A DNA stretch of 64,000 nt from Bacteroidales bacterium UBA4333 (GCA_002394335.1 DGTP01000015.1:62001-126000), one strand, 5' to 3'. Shown: positions 17,400 to 26,616, counted from the stretch's first letter. Made by a program: numbers and translations. Notes: generated by a model from the sequence alone, not told the origin.

Positions 17400-17670
17400 A
17401 ATAGAATGAAATTCTATCTATTTTGTGCGGATAGATAGCGGCTATGCTTGCATAAGACGATATATATACGCGCAAAATAGGAAGCCGTCAGGCTCGTCAA
17501 AAAAAATGCCCGCGGTGGCATATGGTCTGCACAATGCGAACGTACTTTCGAGGTGGGACGGCAAAGCCGTGTCGGTGTCCTCGAAGGTACGACAAACATT
17601 GTTGGATAGAAATCGTTGACTCGATAAAAGTCTGACAAAAGTCTGATAAACCCCTTACGAGACCCTTACG
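17400..17670. other. Intergenic region with a large imperfect stem-loop
   Basis: There is no gene here. CGTACTTTCGAGG (17541-17553) pairs with CCTCGAAGGTACG (17579-17591) with one mismatch, and inside it GGAC and GTCC plus GGC and GCC can pair further. Smaller hairpins are ATAGAATGAAATTCTAT (17401-17417) and CCCCTTACGAGACCCTTACGGGG near 17651. It could be an untranslated RNA or a remnant; the direction is unknown. Confidence 0.4.
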
Positions 17671-17683
17671 GGGGGAGCCGTCA

Positions 17684-18062
17684 GCTCTCAGCCATCAGCC
17701 ATCAGAAAGCTCCTGCGGCAACCCTGAGCGGACGAAGCAACGTGGTGGACCGCCGGAATGCAGGAGAAGGCATAGAGGATGTACGAAGGGACGATGTACG
17801 ATGTACGAAGGTGATTATTGACGGCGTGTTATATATTGTCTTTCCGGACGGCGCAATCTACAACGCTACCGGCGCGAGAGTAAAATAAACTATTCCGATA
17901 GTCAGCTATTCGACTACTCTTCGCATCAACAGGAGTCCTTCTGGGCTCCTGTTTTTTATGGATTTTAATGGGACATAAGTGAAAATAAAAATTAATTTTT
18001 GGAACATTTTTGGTAATTTTTGACTTAAAGAAAAATTAGTTTAATTTGTTAAATTCGTGAAT
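17684..18062 (+). pseudogene. Detached copy of the 3' end of the giant surface-protein gene
   Basis: This stretch matches 25815-26205 almost base for base, including the last ~60 codons of the 2370-residue protein (linker plus the sorting-like tail VIIDGVLYIVFPDG), its stop at 17886-17888, its terminator hairpin (17931-17957) and the A/T-rich flank. There is no start or upstream coding part, so it is a non-functional remnant. It forms a direct repeat of about 0.38 kb flanking 7.7 kb that contain the DUF4160/DUF2442 pair and the giant gene. Confidence 0.85.
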
Positions 18063-18077
18063 AAAAAGAAAAAATAT

Positions 18078-18108
18078 TTGTATAATTCAAAAAAAAGTTG
18101 TAACTTTG
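18078..18108 (+). promoter_or_regulatory. Promoter for the DUF4160/DUF2442 pair
   Basis: TTG at 18078-18080 and TAACTTTG at 18101-18108 lie 20 bases apart. The spacer is nearly identical to that of the promoter at 18698, so the two promoters are duplicates. The expected transcript start is about 15 bases before the ATG at 18130. Confidence 0.85.
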
Positions 18109-18129
18109 CGGCGGAAAGTTGCAAAGGTT

Positions 18130-18441
18130 ATGGGTAAACTTGCTTTTATACTCAATTTCATCTTGGCGGTCTTCCCGTCAGACGCGACAGAAAATCGTCG
18201 TCACGTGCACGTTATACATAAAGGCAAGAAGCGTAATAAAACGCACCGCGGCAACACCGTAGCAAAGTTCTGGATTGAGAAAGAAGGCTTGAAATGTATT
18301 GAGATCGATTGGTCTAACCTCTCTGCACAAGAGGAAGCAGATATTATTAAAGCCATTGACAAGAACTGGGAGACCATCAACAAACAGATTGATAAAGTTT
18401 TTGCAGGAGACAAAGTAACAATACTAACATTAAACAAATAA
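18130..18441 (+). CDS. DUF4160-like small protein (first gene of a DUF4160/DUF2442 pair)
   Basis: A 103-residue protein starting at ATG 18130 (MGKLAFILNFILAVF); the TTG at 18106 lies inside the promoter and is rejected. The core HVHVIHKGKK, then AKFWIEKEGLKCIEIDW and NLSAQEEADIIKAIDKNWE fits DUF4160, which has conserved HxH near the start and a helix ending in an aromatic-rich tail. DUF4160 genes usually sit directly before a DUF2442 gene, as here (4-base gap), and the pair is often listed as toxin-antitoxin-like, though no activity is established. The first 15 residues are hydrophobic. Confidence 0.7.
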   Translation: MGKLAFILNFILAVFPSDATENRRHVHVIHKGKKRNKTHRGNTVAKFWIEKEGLKCIEIDWSNLSAQEEADIIKAIDKNWETINKQIDKVFAGDKVTILTLNK

Positions 18442-18445
18442 GGAT

Positions 18446-18685
18446 ATGTGTAAATTGAAGGACACTGATTTAGGTATACGCAAACTCGCCTTTGGGGAGA
18501 AGCGTGGTAAGATGGCTGTCTATCTGACGGATGGACGTGAGGTGTTAGTGCCTATTAGTCTGTTTCCGGAGATTAAGCGTCTTAATAGCGCGCAACGTGA
18601 GGACTGGATGATTTTGGACGACCAGTTCTTTACTTTTGACGCGATTAGCAGAATTTATTCCGTAAAGGATGTTCTGCATGTGTAA
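18446..18685 (+). CDS. DUF2442 small protein (partner of the DUF4160-like protein)
   Basis: A 79-residue protein. KMAVYLTDGREVLVPISLFPEIKRLNSAQREDWMI matches the DUF2442 pattern, a small strand-rich domain. The ATG at 18446 follows the upstream stop by 4 bases, so the two are translated together. It may be the antitoxin-like or regulatory half of the pair, by analogy only. Both genes lie between the direct repeats at 17.7 and 25.8 kb. Confidence 0.8.
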   Translation: MCKLKDTDLGIRKLAFGEKRGKMAVYLTDGREVLVPISLFPEIKRLNSAQREDWMILDDQFFTFDAISRIYSVKDVLHV

Positions 18686-18697
18686 GTATATAAATAT

Positions 18698-18728
18698 TTG
18701 CATAATTCAAAAAAAAGTTGTATCTTTG
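18698..18728 (+). promoter_or_regulatory. Promoter for the giant surface-protein gene
   Basis: TTG at 18698-18700 and TATCTTTG at 18721-18728, 20 bases apart. It gives a leader of about 180 bases before the ATG at 18916, containing a strong hairpin (18824-18858). Confidence 0.85.
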
Positions 18729-18823
18729 CACCCGAATAAATGCCAAAATGGTAAATAGATTTACCCCCCCCATATTGCGAATGGGTGTTACGTGACGAAT
18801 ACAGGCATATTAGCAACGCAAAA

Positions 18824-18866
18824 GTAAGCGGTGTACACGGTTTGTGTGCGCCGCTTACGCGTTTTT
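18824..18866 (+). terminator. Terminator-like hairpin inside the leader of the giant surface-protein gene
   Basis: GTAAGCGGTGTACAC (18824-18838) pairs with GTGTGCGCCGCTTAC (18844-18858), a 15-bp stem with two G-T pairs and a 5-base loop. GCGTTTTT follows. It lies between the promoter at 18698 and the start codon at 18916, so it could act as an attenuator rather than end a gene. Confidence 0.65.
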
Positions 18867-18915
18867 AAGATGTCAAATTAAAGGAAACCGCAAGAGACAG
18901 AAAAAATCCAACAAT

Positions 18916-21900
18916 ATGAAAAAGTACTTATTCATGGCATTGGCTATGGTGATAACTGTAGCGATGCAAGGACAGGTTAGTTTTACCGCATCCGAATGGG
19001 CTACGGCGAAGAGCCTTAGCGACGGAGCGGCAGTAACGAGTTACACGAGCGGCGATGTGACCGTGACGTTTGCGCAGGGTACCGGTGCAAGCGCGCCGAG
19101 TTGGAATAACAGCTCTTCGTACATCGTTACCAACACCGGTAATACAATGACCGTGAGTACGGTGGAAGGCAAGGTAATCACCTCCGCTGCTTTTACTGCT
19201 ACAGTCAACAGCCATGCTACGCGTCTGGTTAATTCCACATGGGGCAGCGGCAGCGCGGAGGCAAGCGGCACGACAGCCACATGGACAGGCAGTGCGCAGA
19301 GCGTGACCGTAACGCTCACTAACTCCGTGCGGCTGAAGGCTTTTGCTGTCACGATAGCAGATGCTCCGAAACCCGAAGAGCCGGAAGACGAGTCGCGTTA
19401 TAACGACACGACGGTCGTTACGGCAGCCGAGTGGATCACAGCTGAAGACGTAGCGTCCGGCGACAATGTGGATGCAATGAGTTATCAGAAAGAGGGCAAG
19501 ACGCTGAACGCCAACAAGAATACCGCCAGTCAGATTAGCATCTATGACAATGATCTGCGGTTCTATGCCGGTAATACGCTTGCTATCTCTGCGCCTTATA
19601 TGATGCATAAGATAGTGCTCAAATTCATTAACGCAGAGATGGCTACTAATTTTCTTAACGGATACAGTAACAAATATGGGGTATCCCCCGTTCCGTCCAC
19701 CTGTTCCGTCGGTTCATTCAGAGCCGATGCCACGGACGATACCCAAGTGCTATGGCTGGGTAGTAGTGCCGGCGTGACCATTACTTTCGGTTACTCGGTA
19801 CGCCTTCGGACGCTGACCATTATCTCCGATAATACGGCAACGGGTGCAACGGTCACTTTCCTTGGCCTGAACGGCGAAGAGCTGAAGCGCGAGACAGTGG
19901 CTCTGGGTGGTACTCCCACGGCGCCAGCCTTGCCTACTACGAATGAGTTAGGATGTGTCGTTCGTTGGAATCAGGATTTCACGCATGTGTACGGCGACAT
20001 GACGGTTCGCGCGGTAGTAGAGCCGACAGTGCATCTCGACCTGACGCCGATTGAGTGCGACGAACTAAAGACAATATCCAAAACCACGCTGTCTATTACT
20101 TCCGGCGGTGCTACCATTATCCTCACCGGCGATCGCGCTACGGAAGCTACTCAGTGGGCGCGATGGGAAGGCAAAGTGGTTCTTTTCCCGAATAACTCGA
20201 TTGCCATCCGTGCCACGGAGACCTTCCGCACAGTGCGTTTCACGTGTCTGGACAATGATGAAGCACAGCGCGTAGCAAGCTCTACCTGTACCAGCGGTAC
20301 CTTCTCCGCCAGCGGAAACATCGCTACCTGGAAAGGGGCGGCTACTTCGCTCACTATCAATACCTCAGAGTGGTATAACGAAGTGGGTGTGACCCGTTTT
20401 GAGGTGTCTTCCAGACCGGCGCCTATTACCATCACTTTCCTCGACAAAGACGGCGGTATGCTGAAAGTGGACACAGTGCCCATGGGCGGCAATGCTACGG
20501 CTCCCACTGCCCCGGCTATCACGGGATTAGTGTTCTCCGGATGGAGCGTACCGTTCACCAATGCGACCGAGGATATCATCACGCAAGCCCAATACACGCT
20601 TGACCTGAATTATGCGGAGGTTACCTTTACCGACCTGTATGGCAAAGTGTTGGAGAAGCAGCTTGTGCAGATAGGTGGTACGGCTGTTGCGCCTACACCA
20701 CCGACATTTGCGTTCTTTCAGTTCACGGGCTGGAGTGCTCCGCTGACCAATATCCAAACCTCGCAGACTATTCAGGCGCAATATCAGTTTGTCTTCGATC
20801 CTAACGACCCGAATATACTCTCCGTAACGGAAGTGAGAGCCATTTACGGGCAAGCAACCGCTGTAGGGAAATACAGAAGTGAACTGCTGGTTGTCAGAGG
20901 TATCGTGACCCGCGGACCGGAGAACATCAACAACGGCAAACTATCCTTCCGTATCGGTGACCAAGGCTATGAGAGCGAGAATAACTTGGATGTATCGGGT
21001 CTGCTGAATCTCGGGAAGACGCCTTTCATCAGCAAAAAACAAATCGTAACGCTCGATACCGTCTATCTCGTGGGATACGTGGAGCAGGATTGGGATGGTA
21101 TCCGGTTCGTGGATGGTTATCTAGCGTATATCCTTCGCGCTACGACTTCGGAAGGTGCTATCTTCCTTGATATACCCGATGCAGCAACGATGTATGATTT
21201 CTCCGGTAACGGACTCAAGCAGATACTCGATATCTATTCCCGCACTACCTATGAAAACGGCAACTATTATAACGGCCGTCAGGATACCCATTTTTCGTTA
21301 TGGGAGACAGGCGATATATCGGCTTCTTTCGGCGGCTTGGATAGTATCGGCGGCGGAACCATCTTCGATACTCGTAATCGTTCCTTCTCTACCACACCGA
21401 TGTATATTCAAGATATGAACCACGATGGTAAGCCCGAGGTATCTACATCCGATATAGTGATGCTTAGCGGCGCGAATGGATATACGTTGTTAGACACGGC
21501 TCTGGCAGTGACCAACATGGATATCAACCGTGACGGACGTATGGATTATCTGCGGCTTGACCAGAGCCGTTATTTGGCTAACAGACAGACAGCTTATTAC
21601 GGCGATATTATGTACCAGTTACCGGACGGCACGTACAAAAAAGAGACAATGCAGGTGATGGATTGGGATGAGTTCGTGACACAGATGACCCCCGAGGAGC
21701 GGGACCAGTACAACAATCCGCAGAACTACTCTCTCGGCGATGTGTCGCGCTACACCTATGCTGGGACATGGGGTGGTGCGTCTCTCTCGCGTGCACCGAA
21801 ACGCAATCCTTCCGATCCGAAGAAGGCACCGGGTATCGGCAGTCAGATCAATGCACCCACCAAAGCCATCGACCTCAACGGCGACGGATTAGTGGATCTC

Positions 21901-24900
21901 ATTGATGAGAAAACGGGTATTATCTATACCAACATGGATAACGGCAAATGGGTATGGACCCAAACCAACGGTGTTGTCATTCCTGCCGACCTCAACAACG
22001 ATGGTATTACTGATTTTATCTTCCCTGGAGAGAAACTATATACCGTTATCTATAATAAGAACACCAACCAGCTTGTTCAGACCTTGCTCTATCAGAATGC
22101 CGCTTCGGACAACCTCGTCCATTGCTACGATTTCGACCAAGACGGCGACGTGGATATCTTAGCTACTTTCTCGGCGGAGAACAACGCCACCGGCTATGCT
22201 TATACCTGTTTCTTTAAGAACAATGGTAACGGTGCCTTCATTAAGCAGCCGGAGCAGAACTATGGCGCTAACTCCTTGGCTTTCATGGGTATGCAGGATC
22301 TGGATGGCGATGGGATCTATGACCTCTTAGCGTACAGAGCTTCAACGGATAATCAATATGACCTCGTTTGGCTCCAAGGACAAAACGGTATGAGTTTCAA
22401 TACCACGCCCTTCCTGCTGGCGTCCGATGTTATCCGGCGTGAGAGCTATTGGGATAGCTCGCGACAGCCGTTAACCGATTATCCTGTCAGCGCCGAGGAC
22501 CTCGATAACGATGGTAAATTGGAGATCTGGGTCTCGGGTCGCAACGAAGGTGTGACCGAGTTCTATCCGCTGCCGGATAATATCACCGTCACTACCAATA
22601 CCCGTCCTTCGGCTCCTGCCGCTCCGGTGCTGAGTTATGACAACGGTCTGCTGACCATCACATGGGGCAACGGTTCGGATGACAAGACAGCAGTCGCTGA
22701 CATCACCTATGCCCTGCGTATCGGTACGACTCCAGGCGGCAACGATATTCTTGCCGCCCACGCCAATGCGGACGGTAGCCGCCGTAACTTCCTCGACGGT
22801 AACATGGGCAAGGAGCACTCTTATACTATTGATTTGCGCACATATACACCCGCAACGATGTATGTAGCGGTGCAAGCCATCGACGCACAGCATAGCGGTT
22901 CGGCTTGGTCGCAAGAGGCCACTGCCGCACATACGTACCTGCCGGTTGAGTTCACGCTTGACCGCAGTTCCATCAATATCAACGAGACTGTAGAACTGAC
23001 CTTTACGGCGCTGCCGGAAGGGTACAGCCACGCGTGGACGGTACAGGACGGAGACTATGTAGCGGACGGCTCCAAACTGGTGTTGTCCTTCACCGCCGGC
23101 GGAGAGAAGACCATCACCCACACCATCACGGCTCCGGGCGGCAGTACTACATCGGCTACGGCAACGATAACCGTTCTGCCGGCAGGTGTAGGTGAGGCGC
23201 TCACCATAAACAACGATGAGCGCGAGTATATTTTCGATGCGCCTGTAGCGGACTATAACTTTGACGGTCGCATGGATGGTATAAAGCGCAGCAGTTATAG
23301 CAGCGGCACTTACGCCTCCATGGTAGTAATGGAAGGTGTGGCGACTGACCAACTCTTCTCCAAAGCCGCGGGTCTCTGGAATACCAATATACTCTCCTCC
23401 TCCGTTCAATCCGACGGCGCATCTTATATCCGCTGGTATGACTACAATCGGGACGGCATGTTAGATTTGCTCTTCCGTGAGGGCAATACATGGAACGGCA
23501 CCTATGGTATTCTCTACCACGACGCTACCCAACCGACCCTTACAACCAGGCAGGATGATAACAATCTGCTGTACCTGTTCGGGTACAACCGGAGCGGCAT
23601 GTATCCTGAGGATAATTACTCCGGTAATTCATTCTATAGCGACATGACGCACAACGGTCTGTATGACAACCTGATGATGAACCCGTCCAACCACTACCAA
23701 CTCATCGAGTTGGACGGCAACGGCGGTAACGAATGGAAGCAGTTCACCGTCAACGGCGACGCGGAGTTATTCCAAAGTATCTTGGGACAAGTTGGAAACA
23801 ACGGACTGTTAGCCGACTTCGACCATGACGGCTATACCGACATTGCTGCTTATCACCGCAATGATAACGGCACGTATAACAACCGCCTGGATCTGTTCTA
23901 CAACCGCGGCAATGCGCATTTCGAGCAAGCCGCTATACCATTCTCGCAGAGGCTGGAAGAGAGCTCCTATGGTTATGGAATGCGCTTGGCCGACCTCAAC
24001 GGCGACGGCTATTTGGACCTCATCGTACGTTCGTCTAGCGTTGAGAGCGGCGAGCAGGATTACTTGGCTGTCCTTTGGAACAACGCCAACCGGTCGTTCT
24101 CTGCTCCTCAGAAAATGCCGAACAGCGAGGCTTTGTCCGACAGTTACGAAACGCTTTCCAACCTCGCTGACCTCGATAATAACGGCTATCCAGACCTTGT
24201 GGCGGCAGTCAAGAACCCTGCTGCGGGCAATGACCATAAAGGTATTTATGTATGGTATATGGGAGCAGAGGGTTTACTTTCGCACGGATTCATTCTGCCG
24301 GACGTGAGCGAGTACGGTGCTTCGGTGAAAGCGGTAGATGTAGCAGCCGGTGACCGCCGATTGTTGGTCAACGGCACACAACTCTATCCGATAGTTGCGC
24401 AGGCAGACGAGCGTCCTGCAGCGCCGACCGGACTCCAAGCGCAGATGACCGAAGAGGGACTGCTCATCACATGGAACGCAGCGGTCGATGACCACACGCC
24501 GGCTAACCTGATGCGTTACAACCTCGCCGTCAAGCAGCAAGGCGCGGCTACCTGGCTCATCTCTCCGCAGAACGGACTGAACAACACCGCCGCCTACCTG
24601 CCGGATTACGACTATATCGAGGCTACTCAGTTCCTTATTCCAACGACTTATCTGAGGGCCGGCAACTACGAGATAGCTATCCAGGCACTGGATCGCCAGA
24701 ACCAACTCTCACTCTTTACCGGGGCGGTGGTGGTTAATGTGACCCGCAGCCCGATAGAGGCTCCCGCTTCCGCTTGTGCGGACAAGTTTGTGACTGTCTC
24801 CTACCGCGGCGCAGAGACCACCGGCACGCCGGTCTGGAACTGGGACGGCGCAACCGTGGTAGAGGGTTCCGGCTTCGGTCCCTATACCGTCTATTGGCCC

Positions 24901-26028
24901 TATGACCACCAGGGCGGCGACAAGACCATCACCCTCACGCTCAACGGCGGGACCTACACACGTACCATCGCCATCAACGACCCGAGCGCACTCGACGTAG
25001 TGCTCCCGACCGTGCTCTATGAGGGCACAGCCGCAGCGGCTACCGTGTCCGAGGGTGTGACCTATAAATGGTACGCGCTCATTGACGACTACGGCGAGGC
25101 TTATCCCGTTACCTCCTCCGGCGTACAGCTGCCCAGCACCGCGCCTGCCGGCGGTAGTGCCATCCTGCGTCTCGACTACCGCCTTACAGCCAATGGACTC
25201 AACGTGACGGCTGTACGGAAAGCAGGGACTAACGGTTCGCTCATCGGACATGAAGTCACCCTCTATCTGGAGGTGACGAACGCCAACGGCTGCTCCGTAC
25301 GTTTCGCGCAGCCTGTGACCGTCATGCCGTCCACAGACATACCTGTTATCACCCTCGTCACCACCGACGCCAACGGACATAACGTCATCGCGTGGACCAA
25401 CGCCGATGCGTTTGCAACAGTCAATATCTATAAGGAGGGCAACACCCTCAATGAGTTCCAACTCATCGGCACTGCTTCCGCTTCCGCAGGCTCGTTCACC
25501 GATGCTCTCTCCGATGCTACGCAGAAAGCCGAACGCTACCGCATTACGGGTGTCACCGCCGCTAATGCCGAGTCGCCCGAGAGCATGATCCACAAGACCG
25601 TCCATCTGACGATCAACCGCGGTGTGACGAACGGCACGTTCAACCTCATCTGGAACGCCTACGAGGGTGCCGCTATAGGCTCCTATAATATCCTCCGCGG
25701 TGCCACGCCGGCAAGCCTCGCGCAGATAGCTTCCGTAGCGGCGTCCAACACCTCCTACACCGACCAGGCACCTGCGGACAGCGAACCTTATTATGCCATC
25801 GAGTACGTCCTGCCAAGCTCTCAGCCGTCAGCCGTCAGCCATCAGAAAGCTCCTGCGGCTGCGCTAAGCGGGCGAAGCAACGTGGTGGACCGCCGGAATG
25901 TGGGAGAAGGCATAGAGGATGTACGAAGGGACGATGTACGATGTACGAAGGTGATTATCGACGGCGTGTTATATATTGTCTTTCCGGACGGCGCAATCTA
26001 CAACGCTACCGGCACGAGAGTCAAATAA
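18916..26028 (+). CDS. Giant secreted surface protein with FG-GAP/VCBS, InlB-like and fibronectin-like domains and a T9SS-like tail
   Basis: A 2370-residue protein starting at ATG 18916 (MKKYLFMALAMVITVAMQG signal). Residues ~25-330 hold two strand-rich repeats (FTASEWATAKSL, VVTAAEWITAEDV). Residues ~330-640 hold InlB/Listeria-Bacteroides-like units with GWS.PLTN cores. Many FG-GAP/VCBS calcium loops follow (DLNGDGLVDLID, DFDQDGDVDIL, DLDGDGIYDLL, DLDNDGKLEI), in two blocks around 860-1230 and 1460-1810. Fibronectin type III-like and PKD-like domains lie between and after them. The tail VIIDGVLYIVFPDGAIYNATG is a T9SS-like sorting signal. The linker before it (EDVRRDDVRCTKV) is encoded by the GTACGA repeat. 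Adhesion or polymer binding is likely, the ligand unknown. Confidence 0.88.
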   Translation: MKKYLFMALAMVITVAMQGQVSFTASEWATAKSLSDGAAVTSYTSGDVTVTFAQGTGASAPSWNNSSSYIVTNTGNTMTVSTVEGKVITSAAFTATVNSHATRLVNSTWGSGSAEASGTTATWTGSAQSVTVTLTNSVRLKAFAVTIADAPKPEEPEDESRYNDTTVVTAAEWITAEDVASGDNVDAMSYQKEGKTLNANKNTASQISIYDNDLRFYAGNTLAISAPYMMHKIVLKFINAEMATNFLNGYSNKYGVSPVPSTCSVGSFRADATDDTQVLWLGSSAGVTITFGYSVRLRTLTIISDNTATGATVTFLGLNGEELKRETVALGGTPTAPALPTTNELGCVVRWNQDFTHVYGDMTVRAVVEPTVHLDLTPIECDELKTISKTTLSITSGGATIILTGDRATEATQWARWEGKVVLFPNNSIAIRATETFRTVRFTCLDNDEAQRVASSTCTSGTFSASGNIATWKGAATSLTINTSEWYNEVGVTRFEVSSRPAPITITFLDKDGGMLKVDTVPMGGNATAPTAPAITGLVFSGWSVPFTNATEDIITQAQYTLDLNYAEVTFTDLYGKVLEKQLVQIGGTAVAPTPPTFAFFQFTGWSAPLTNIQTSQTIQAQYQFVFDPNDPNILSVTEVRAIYGQATAVGKYRSELLVVRGIVTRGPENINNGKLSFRIGDQGYESENNLDVSGLLNLGKTPFISKKQIVTLDTVYLVGYVEQDWDGIRFVDGYLAYILRATTSEGAIFLDIPDAATMYDFSGNGLKQILDIYSRTTYENGNYYNGRQDTHFSLWETGDISASFGGLDSIGGGTIFDTRNRSFSTTPMYIQDMNHDGKPEVSTSDIVMLSGANGYTLLDTALAVTNMDINRDGRMDYLRLDQSRYLANRQTAYYGDIMYQLPDGTYKKETMQVMDWDEFVTQMTPEERDQYNNPQNYSLGDVSRYTYAGTWGGASLSRAPKRNPSDPKKAPGIGSQINAPTKAIDLNGDGLVDLIDEKTGIIYTNMDNGKWVWTQTNGVVIPADLNNDGITDFIFPGEKLYTVIYNKNTNQLVQTLLYQNAASDNLVHCYDFDQDGDVDILATFSAENNATGYAYTCFFKNNGNGAFIKQPEQNYGANSLAFMGMQDLDGDGIYDLLAYRASTDNQYDLVWLQGQNGMSFNTTPFLLASDVIRRESYWDSSRQPLTDYPVSAEDLDNDGKLEIWVSGRNEGVTEFYPLPDNITVTTNTRPSAPAAPVLSYDNGLLTITWGNGSDDKTAVADITYALRIGTTPGGNDILAAHANADGSRRNFLDGNMGKEHSYTIDLRTYTPATMYVAVQAIDAQHSGSAWSQEATAAHTYLPVEFTLDRSSININETVELTFTALPEGYSHAWTVQDGDYVADGSKLVLSFTAGGEKTITHTITAPGGSTTSATATITVLPAGVGEALTINNDEREYIFDAPVADYNFDGRMDGIKRSSYSSGTYASMVVMEGVATDQLFSKAAGLWNTNILSSSVQSDGASYIRWYDYNRDGMLDLLFREGNTWNGTYGILYHDATQPTLTTRQDDNNLLYLFGYNRSGMYPEDNYSGNSFYSDMTHNGLYDNLMMNPSNHYQLIELDGNGGNEWKQFTVNGDAELFQSILGQVGNNGLLADFDHDGYTDIAAYHRNDNGTYNNRLDLFYNRGNAHFEQAAIPFSQRLEESSYGYGMRLADLNGDGYLDLIVRSSSVESGEQDYLAVLWNNANRSFSAPQKMPNSEALSDSYETLSNLADLDNNGYPDLVAAVKNPAAGNDHKGIYVWYMGAEGLLSHGFILPDVSEYGASVKAVDVAAGDRRLLVNGTQLYPIVAQADERPAAPTGLQAQMTEEGLLITWNAAVDDHTPANLMRYNLAVKQQGAATWLISPQNGLNNTAAYLPDYDYIEATQFLIPTTYLRAGNYEIAIQALDRQNQLSLFTGAVVVNVTRSPIEAPASACADKFVTVSYRGAETTGTPVWNWDGATVVEGSGFGPYTVYWPYDHQGGDKTITLTLNGGTYTRTIAINDPSALDVVLPTVLYEGTAAAATVSEGVTYKWYALIDDYGEAYPVTSSGVQLPSTAPAGGSAILRLDYRLTANGLNVTAVRKAGTNGSLIGHEVTLYLEVTNANGCSVRFAQPVTVMPSTDIPVITLVTTDANGHNVIAWTNADAFATVNIYKEGNTLNEFQLIGTASASAGSFTDALSDATQKAERYRITGVTAANAESPESMIHKTVHLTINRGVTNGTFNLIWNAYEGAAIGSYNILRGATPASLAQIASVAASNTSYTDQAPADSEPYYAIEYVLPSSQPSAVSHQKAPAAALSGRSNVVDRRNVGEGIEDVRRDDVRCTKVIIDGVLYIVFPDGAIYNATGTRVK

Positions 26029-26205
26029 ACTATTCCGATAGTCAGCTATTCGACTACTCTTCGCATCAATAGGAGTCCTTCGGGGCTCCTGTTTTTTATG
26101 GATTTTAATGGGACATAAGTGAAAATAAAAAATACTTTTTGGAACATTTTTGATAATTTTTGACTGAAGAAGAAATCTGTTTAATTTGTTAAATTCGTGA
26201 ATAAA
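25815..26205 (+). repeat. Right copy of the 0.4-kb direct repeat (3' end of giant gene and flank)
   Basis: It pairs with 17684-18062. The similarity covers coding end, stop, terminator and about 110 bases of A/T-rich flank, ending near AATTCGTGAATAAAAA in both. Such an arrangement can arise by duplication or by recombination between tandem paralogues. Confidence 0.85.
26071..26097 (+). terminator. Rho-independent terminator of the giant gene
   Basis: AGGAGTCC and GGGCTCCT form a stem around a TTCG-type loop, followed by GTTTTTT. The same terminator is kept in the detached copy at 17931-17957. Confidence 0.85.
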
Positions 26206-26302
26206 AAAAATTGTCTTTAATTGTTGATAATTCTTAGCCCTACGGGCACGATCTGCTTCGCCGTATGGTTGACTTAGTAAAAAGAAAAAATCTTATACAA
26301 CA
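26098..26302. repeat. A/T-rich dispersed repeat (TTATCAAAAATG family)
   Basis: The block with GGGACATAAGTGAAAATAAA, GGAACATTTTTGATAATTTTTGAC and AATTTGTTAAATTCGTGAAT recurs at 17955-18060, inverted at 47600-47680, and inverted twice at 59405-59600. No gene is seen in it. Confidence 0.7.
26248..26267. repeat. Left arm of a 20-bp perfect inverted repeat
   Basis: ACGATCTGCTTCGCCGTATG is found inverted, base for base, at 28337-28356. The two arms enclose 2.1 kb: the small HTH-like gene, the AAA/DUF4143 ATPase and the ATPase leader repeats. Confidence 0.7.
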
Positions 26303-26349
26303 ATGACCAAAAAAAAGAAATCGAATTTTCAGAATTAGAATATGCCATC

Positions 26350-26616
26350 TTGTGTTATGAAGCGGCATTCATAGCGCAACAATACACCCGGCACAAGAGT
26401 TCTATTATTCCTTATTTACCACCTAAGATGAGCTATAAACGGCTCATCTATTTTTTAGTTGAGCAACGGCATGAGTGGTATAAACTGCATAAGGAACGCG
26501 CTCCGTTAGAGCAAGCATTGAGGGATTTCGGGATCGACTCCCGGCAGACATATTATAATTGGTACGAGAAATGGCACTCCGATTATCTGAAGTTAAAAGA
26601 GAGGCACCATATATAA
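26350..26616 (+). CDS. Small HTH-like protein, probably 5' frameshifted
   Basis: The frame is open from 26281 to 26616, but the only start within it is TTG 26350, giving 88 residues. The natural start seems to be ATG 26303 (MTKK), which runs into a tract of eight A (26309-26316) and then out of frame; nine A would join it to EIEFSELEYAILCYEAAF and give about 104 residues. The end, LRDFGIDSRQTYYNWYEKW, looks like a helix-turn-helix as in transposase-like or phage-type regulators. Function unknown. It converges with the ATPase gene and overlaps it by 24 bases. Confidence 0.5.
   Translation: MCYEAAFIAQQYTRHKSSIIPYLPPKMSYKRLIYFLVEQRHEWYKLHKERAPLEQALRDFGIDSRQTYYNWYEKWHSDYLKLKERHHI

Noticed and set aside
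19000..26000. FG-GAP protein as a Tc/Rhs-type toxin component
   Set aside because: FG-GAP/VCBS repeats alone occur in such toxins, but no RHS repeats, no spvB domain and no toxin domain are seen; a T9SS-like tail points to a surface protein.
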